From: Hyphomonadaceae bacterium TMED5 | Lineage (GTDB): Bacteria; Pseudomonadota; Alphaproteobacteria; Caulobacterales; Hyphomonadaceae | Reading direction: 5' to 3' | DNA length: 64,000 nt | NCBI GenBank assembly: GCA_002173095.1 | Contig: NHBK01000008.1 | Span: forward strand, 372,001-436,000 | Shown here: in pieces, positions 63,708-64,000 of the stretch | Position numbering within the stretch: position 1 is the stretch's first letter | How the letters are laid out: every line of letters begins with the position of its first letter | Notes under the pieces: generated by a model | Databases searched by the model: none | Seen by the model: only the letters and a program-made list of their open reading frames with translations | What the model was told of the DNA's origin: nothing | Translations under genes and position numbers: made by a program

Positions 63708-64000
63708 ATGTTGAAATATCTGGCGATTGCTGCTGCCGTTTCGGCGACCGGCTTATTAGCTCAGGCGCAGAATGCGGGTCAGATCGCTTCCGTTCAGGAG
63801 GGCCACTCCTGCCCTGGCTGCAACCTGTTTCAAGCCAATCTGTCCTATCATGATCTGGACTCGCTCGACCTTTCAGGCTCGCGCCTGCGTCAGGCTGATC
63901 TGAGCCTCTCCACGATGAATAATGCAGACTTTGAGGCCTCCGACCTCTCAATCACAAATTTGTTTGGCGCACGCTTTACCGGCGCAAACTTCCATGACGC
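63708..64000 (+). CDS. Secreted pentapeptide-repeat protein (partial)
   Basis: The frame is open from ATG 63708 to the right edge (about 97 residues visible). It has a signal peptide (LAIAAAVSATGLLAQAQ), a CPGC motif (HSCPGCNL), and then pentapeptide repeats of the A(D/N)LXX type (NLFQANLSYHDLDSLDLSGSRLRQADLSL, NNADFEASDL, GARFTGANF), which form a right-handed quadrilateral beta-helix. GGAGACAGG serves as ribosome site. A periplasmic pentapeptide protein with a CxxC-type pair is unusual; the rest is outside the window. Confidence 0.85.
   Translation, partial: MLKYLAIAAAVSATGLLAQAQNAGQIASVQEGHSCPGCNLFQANLSYHDLDSLDLSGSRLRQADLSLSTMNNADFEASDLSITNLFGARFTGANFHD

Noticed and set aside
63503-63853. 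A plus-strand frame of 116 codons before and into the pentapeptide gene
   Set aside because: It overlaps the signal peptide of a better gene in another frame, has no ribosome site and no recognisable domain.
1-64000. tRNA, rRNA, CRISPR, prophage, insertion sequence or defence island
   Set aside because: No cloverleaf, rRNA block, repeat-spacer array, integrase or transposase reading frame was seen; the window reads as core chromosome.

Overview
The window looks like the chromosome of a stalked or budding marine alphaproteobacterium of the Caulobacterales/Hyphomonadaceae type. The support is a MipZ division-site ATPase, a holdfast polysaccharide (hfs) locus, ALA synthase (C4 haem pathway), the alphaproteobacterial F1-ATPase zeta-type inhibitor (DUF1476), DUF1489 and DUF6898 proteins, and TonB-receptor-based nutrition. 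Genes are dense, GC is moderate, and there is no insertion sequence, integrase, CRISPR array, tRNA or rRNA. The assignment to a family is inference; the genus cannot be read from the sequence.

Region 1 (1-16.1 kb, all minus strand) is a secretion and uptake block. In transcription order it has a single-domain prepilin peptidase, a surface lipoprotein made of two ~445-residue copies of one domain on a Pro-Thr stalk, a TonB-dependent receptor, and the type II secretion operon gspC-D-E-F-G-H-I-J-K-L, with gspL running off the left edge. Two hairpins and a T-tract separate lipoprotein from receptor, and another hairpin separates receptor from gspC.

Region 2 (16.2-26.1 kb) holds a beta-lactamase-fold serine hydrolase and then the holdfast locus: hfsE, a second GT2 glycosyltransferase, hfsH and hfsG on the plus strand, hfsC-hfsB-hfsA on the minus strand, and hfsD divergent from hfsA. 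No Wzx-type flippase gene is present. Region 3 (26.2-40.4 kb) holds a 2-oxoglutarate oxygenase, an Asn/His/Tyr-rich RcnB-type protein behind 11-bp direct repeats, a putative outer-membrane protein, tamA-tamB, a divergently transcribed trypsin-like autotransporter, and an isoaspartyl peptidase/asparaginase lipoprotein.

Region 4 (40.4-52.2 kb) is mostly housekeeping: mipZ with an unrecognised partner gene, panC, a glutamate-synthase-like flavoprotein, a sulfotransferase, DUF1489, a cupin-like protein, an extensin-family protein, a cNMP-binding patatin esterase, csaA, small membrane proteins and DUF1476. Region 5 (52.4-64 kb) has purC-purS, a beta-propeller-like lipoprotein, a candidate structured RNA with a strong terminator, purQ, a TauE/SafE permease, an acyl-CoA dehydrogenase, a PepSY-like protein, a VOC protein divergent from soxR across a SoxR-type promoter, an SDR, an acidic lipoprotein, a nitronate-monooxygenase-like enzyme, hemA with a DUF6898 partner, and the start of a secreted pentapeptide-repeat protein.

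The points I find most worth following are the lipoprotein/receptor/T2SS module, the structured RNA before purQ, the SoxR-type promoter with its 19-bp spacer, and the repeat operators before the RcnB-type gene and the autotransporter.
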